Positions 59,866 through 64,000 of a DNA stretch of 64,000 bases are shown piece after piece; positions within the stretch are counted from its first letter, which is position 1; each line of letters starts with the position of its first letter. This stretch comes from Ulota crispa (Eukaryota > Streptophyta > Bryopsida > Orthotrichales > Orthotrichaceae). Position numbers and translations under genes: made by a program. Below the pieces are notes generated by a model. That model did not search any database, had not been told where the DNA came from, and worked only from the letters and a program-made list of their open reading frames with translations. The stretch is taken from the NCBI GenBank assembly GCA_963920765.1, contig OY987246.1:9736501-9800500 (forward strand). The letters run 5' to 3'.

Positions 59866-61876
59866 AGGGCAGCCAATTTTAGGAGTTAGGTGAATAATGG
59901 TACTTGAGTCATGTTGTACAAAGACGTTATGTGCAATGTTTTTGTGTTTGTGAAATCGGTGACACTGACATCTTTGATGGCATGATGGATGTCATGTGCA
60001 GCACGCGACGCCACTATTTTCCATCAAAGTGGATGTCGCGTTGAAGATTACTGCCACCACCAAACATGACATTAGTTTTGTTATCATTTGCTAGATTCTA
60101 CTCTACATAGGAGGAGGTGTAACACACTCTCCAGACTATGGTGGACACATGGACTTCTATATGTGTACTTAGAGATATTTAATTATGTATTGAACTACGT
60201 TTTGTATGTTGCCTTCAATGTAAGTTGCTTGACTAATACCTAGAAATTGCAACTCTTATTAGCTGTAGTACAACTAAATCAAGTGCTACAAATGTTTGGA
60301 CAAATGTTGATATGAATGTAGTATGGTCAAGCAGTCACCCAAGAGAACATCAAATTGGACGTTAACAGAAGGCTATTACGTGTCAATTCCATCATATCAA
60401 GATCATATGCAACATTTGTATGGTCAAGACTTACGTTATGTTCATTGTCTTTTTGAATACAAGGGCATGTTCAATACACCAATTACTTTGTCTATAAGGA
60501 TGCTGTGACGAACAGTCCCCGTGAATGGAAATGTCGGGGAAATCATTTGGTTGGACTTGTATATGGTCAGAGTAACATATTTGAAAATAGAAGATGACGT
60601 AAACAAACATCATTAGAATACTTTGAATGTTGCTATGAGCATCTCTGTTGATGAGTTTAGCATTGTCACAAACGTCAAAGCAGATGTTTCTCTTTGTGCA
60701 TAACGTGACGAGGAACAATTTGAATAACAAACCAAAGGACGCAACGTACATGCCAAATGATGTAGAGGTAGACATATTAGGAACATGGATTATTGCCATA
60801 AATGTCAAGGAAGTCAGGGAAATGGACAATCAATGCGTATTCAACGATGTTGTAATTGCCTTGAACCGTCGCTGTTGTTATTAAAGTTTATATTGTTTTT
60901 GATGTCTCTCTATGCGTTTTTCTAGTCTTCCAAGACATCCAAACAAACACCTTTCAAGCATGGAGCAGAGCTAGGGAGCATGCACCTGACGACTGTGAAG
61001 GCAGTTAGGTTGTGTATTTGGTTGTCTAATAAAACACATTTTTTCAAGCAAGATGTCAAAAGAATTGTCTGAACAAATTATGTTGTGTATTAACGGACAT
61101 GAAAATCAACACATGTTTGATTATCCACGTTCTCTCCAACACTGAGGGGGACAGTAATAAATGTCCATTTGGAATGCCATTTTGATTTATTGGATGTCAA
61201 TGATGACATTGCTTGTTGTTTATTGAGGCATTATTGACCCTTTAACCCCCTAGATCTTATGTTTGATGAGATGTTATTATTGATATTTGGTTTCAATACC
61301 TAGGTTTCTGTAAGCGCTACAGGAGATGGGAAAACATTGTATTTGACATTGATGTAAATGCACGCATCATTTTGTTGAAAAGAAGAGTGTTGATGGGGGC
61401 GTTCAAGAATACATGCGTTTGGACATAGTCATGTTAGATTTTATATTTTGATTTTCACCATAACTGTCAAAGTTGATGGTTTTTTCTCATGGGTTGACAT
61501 TTAGTTGGACATCCATTTTGATGTTTTTTACATTTTTGAAATTCTTGAAATGGACGACGTAGTTGTCTACCACGTCAGATTTTGAAGACCATGCATGTCA
61601 GATTTTATGTCAGAATTGGGCCGGATGAAAAAATCTCTGACAGGATGAAACTTTTGGGAGGGGCTGCCCCTAGAAGGTTTTTTTACTCCCACAGGGCAAT
61701 ATTTTTTCAGACATCCACAAAAAAACATGCACATGTTTTTCCAAATTTTTGGATGTTTTTTCTGATTTTTCCAGACAGATTTTTTTGTACATCCATGTAG
61801 ACAAGGAAAACGCACAATAGGATAGGGTGGAGACATTTTTTTGAGACGTTGAAAAAAACAGGGGTTTCTACTAGTG
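59866..61876. mobile_element. Right subterminal region and terminus of a CACTA element
   Basis: Ends GGGGTTTCTACTAGTG at 61876 (CACTAGTAGAAACCCC in reverse). From about 59900 to 61620 the words GACGTT, GATGTC, GACATC and TGACATT recur many times, the kind of repeated short motif expected in the transposase-binding zone. Short frames here (e.g. 60323-60508, 60648-60884) show no family resemblance. The matching left terminus was not identified with certainty; the MITE at 51169 has related ends. Confidence 0.65.
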
Positions 61877-61920
61877 TTTTTTGCATGTTTTCTTTATAAA
61901 AAAAAATTCTATGTTTTTTT

Positions 61921-62290
61921 TTAAGGAAGTAGGAGTGACCTGAGGCACCCCCATAAGTCAGTCTTGAACAACTAGGGTGGTGGAGGTGCATCATGTCACT
62001 CCTAGTTCTTGCCTAATGTTTTTTTTTTAATAGTTTTTTTATAGTATTTTTGATGAAAGTGGGAGTGGCTTTTGGCACCCCCATAAGCCTAGTCTTGGAT
62101 GACTAGGGTCTCAGAGGTGCCTCATGTGGATGCCATTTCATGCCTAGTGAATAATTACTTTTGTTTTATTGTGATTTTTTATAAAAGTGGGAGTGATGAG
62201 AGGCACCTCAATGAACTTAGTCTTGGAAGACTAGGGTCTTGGAGGTGAATCAAGTTGCCACCATATCATACCTATTGAATGGTGGTTGTA
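61921..62290. repeat. About 125-bp degenerate tandem repeat, three units
   Basis: Three units, each with GGGAGTG(A/G), GGCACCCCCATAAG, (T/C)AGTCTTG, GACTAGGGT, GGAGGTG and CATxTCATxCCTA words, starting near 61926, 62055 and 62180. No coding. Confidence 0.8.
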
Positions 62291-63058
62291 TGAAGACTTA
62301 TTTGCACCTAGATGGTATCAATTGTGTATATTAATTGAAGGCATTTGCTAATTTTTGTGTTTATTAAAGGTAGAAGTATTTGAGATTTTGTGATTTTTTT
62401 TTAATATAAGTTTCTACGTTCTTGTGGGCAGCATTATTGGAGTCATTGTTTGTCATTTTATTTTTGATTATCTTCATTTGACATCAAAACCTTAACGATT
62501 ATACTTACCATATTTCCTGCTACTCTTTAGTTCTTTGACTCTTGTAATTGTTATCGCAAAATTTGATTGTATTGTTGATTGTGGCCGTGAATGTGGTGTA
62601 TTGCTTGCCTATTTCATTTGGTAAGAACCTCTAATTTTGAGCAATGATTGTCAATTTCATTTGCTTACATCAATTTATGAAATTAGTATCACTCGGGCAA
62701 ATTCATGCTTAACTAAAGTTCAAGGTTTTTATGCCAATTTGCTCATTGGTGTCTTTTCTATTGGTGCTAATTGACTTAGAAGAATCACACTATTCTCCTC
62801 TGCTAGGGTTTTGATTCAAACAACCAGATGACATTAGGGCCACGTACATAAAGCCAAATGTTGGGCAAGGAAGACATATCACCAGTGCCAATATCAATGG
62901 AAAAATTGTGATTGCTAATGTTAGGGTGTGTATTCTTTAATCTTAAATTGCTTTGTTTCAATAAGAACAAAGTATTTCATTGTAGTAATTCAAAAATCTA
63001 GGATAGGAGTATCTATCTTTTTGAAACGAGGTAATTCTTCCTTTTTCATTTGAACATG
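62291..63058. other. Intergenic DNA, nothing recognised
   Basis: AT-rich. No frame or repeat that I could place. Confidence 0.5.
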
Positions 63059-63212
63059 CACTAGAATAAAACTTTGTTGAAGTCAACACAAACTACATGA
63101 TGTTTTTTTGCTTCTAACACATAAATTTGTATTGAACAACACAATTGTTTGAGTTAGAAGCAAAAAGACATCATATAGTTTCTGTTAACTTCAACAAAGT
63201 TTTCTTCTGGTG
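63059..63212. mobile_element. CACTA-type MITE with ATG target duplication
   Basis: Starts CACTAGAATAAAACTTTGTT and ends with the near inverse AACAAAGTTTTCTTCTGGTG. Flanked by ATG at 63056-63058 and 63213-63215. A full hairpin with arms sharing ATGATGT(C/T)TTTTTGCTTCTAAC. Same size class as the MITEs at 2522 and 51169 but a different internal sequence. Confidence 0.9.
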
Positions 63213-63496
63213 ATGTTTTGGAATGAGCAACAGGAGTGGCTGTGCCCACCCACAAGAGTTTAGTCATGCGCAACTAAGCTTTCAAATGTAAGCACAGTCA
63301 CCTTCATTTAGCTTGATCTTTATTGTAACATAAAATGAATTTATGGATCACCATATATAAGTATGGTTGAAGTTTTGTTTTTTCAATTTAGTGTGTTCTT
63401 TGTGTCAAAATAATATCATCATTGTCTATGAATTATAGCTTTGCACTATTGATATGTTTCAAATTTTTCTTAGAATGTTTTGCATCATTTCACTAG

Positions 63497-63800
63497 AATA
63501 TTGGAGTAGTTTGAGGCCCCTAGAAATCAATAGTTGTGCACAATTAATGTATAGGTGGAGCCCCTTGTACTATGGATTTTAGTTATTAATGTAGCTAATT
63601 CATGTTACATTCAAGATTTAAGAGCATTTCAATTATCTAAATTTACTTAAATATTGGAGTAGTTAGTGGTTGTTAGGAAACATTAGTTGTGCATAACTAA
63701 CATTTTATTGGAGCCCCTTAGTACTATTGATTTCTTAAACTAAAGTAGAAAATATGTGTAACATTCACGGCTTAACAGCATTTCTGATTTAATTTGTTAT
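63497..63800. repeat. About 160-bp direct repeat, two units
   Basis: AATATTGGAGTAGTT, TAGTTGTGCA(C/T)AA(T/C)TAA and GGAGCCCCTT then GTACTAT occur in the same order at about 63498 and 63652. A third, more diverged unit may lie near 63230-63300. Non-coding. Confidence 0.65.
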
Positions 63801-64000
63801 AGAAGGTTGTATATGTTAGAATGAATTATTAGTTTTGATATATTTATTTCTATGCATTACTAATATTTTTTATATTATTTGGTTCAATTTTGCTTGCAGT
63901 ATTTGAATCCATTTTATAAGTTGTTTTTATGCTTTCAAAGTTAGATATTTTTAATAAATGCTATGTGTTTGATTTGCAATTTATATTAAATTTCTTTTAT

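Noticed and set aside
45215-61876. One 16.7-kb CACTA element from 45215 to 61876
   Set aside because: The end at 45215 shares its CAACAGAAA subterminal motif with the end at 48610, not with 61876, which has GACGT/GATGTC words. They belong to different families.

Overview
The window looks like nuclear DNA of a streptophyte (a land plant or a close algal relative); I cannot name the species. Evidence: AT-rich sequence, spliced genes with GT-AG introns, a plant-type 2-oxoglutarate dioxygenase remnant, a SUVR-type pre-SET/SET remnant, a TNP2-type CACTA transposase, and many CACTA-type termini with 3-bp target duplications. I see no bacterial operons, rRNA, CRISPR or phage genes. No complete, undamaged conserved host gene is visible. 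The window is a transposon-dominated accessory region.

Layout. 1-10 kb: a 1.9-kb foldback palindrome with a CACTA MITE nested in one arm, degenerate 170-180-bp tandem repeats, two other MITEs, the C-terminal exons of a broken 2OG-Fe(II) dioxygenase (minus strand, 7.9-8.9 kb) and a GACGG minisatellite. 10.1-13.9 kb: a non-autonomous CACTA-like element packed with ATGACTA/TAGTCAT motifs. 14.7-16.8 kb: three tRNA-like SINE-type repeats. 18-33 kb: a minus-strand coiled-coil/RING gene (A), a plus-strand spliced DDE-like transposase, a SUVR-type SET remnant (minus) and a second, much longer coiled-coil/RING gene (B, minus). 33-37 kb: AT-rich, nothing recognised apart from one MITE. 37.6-44.6 kb: another TE-like minus-strand gene, two GACGG minisatellites, dispersed repeats and a plus-strand gene with a degenerate protein-kinase-like domain. 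45.2-48.6 kb: a CACTA-like non-autonomous element carrying a 10-bp minisatellite and a foldback MITE. 48.6-61.9 kb: a TNP2 transposase (minus) facing away from a six-exon second gene (plus) whose 4.1-kb first intron is a satellite array of about 27 units; the right CACTA terminus is at 61876. 62-64 kb: two degenerate tandem repeats and another CACTA MITE.

The most striking overall signal is how the genes are broken. Almost every in-frame stop in the TE-like genes can be explained by a single C-to-T change in a CAG, CGA or CAA codon. By hand I count about 15 TAG, 9 TGA and 4 TAA. This is what long-term cytosine methylation and deamination in plant heterochromatin would leave; UAG reassigned to glutamine is the less likely alternative. 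The genes here do not form a working pathway. They are the decayed coding parts of several DNA-transposon families, with host-like domains (SET, RING, kinase fold, a plastid-leader-like ORF) possibly captured or carried as accessory genes. All gene calls come from reading translations by eye; no database search was run.
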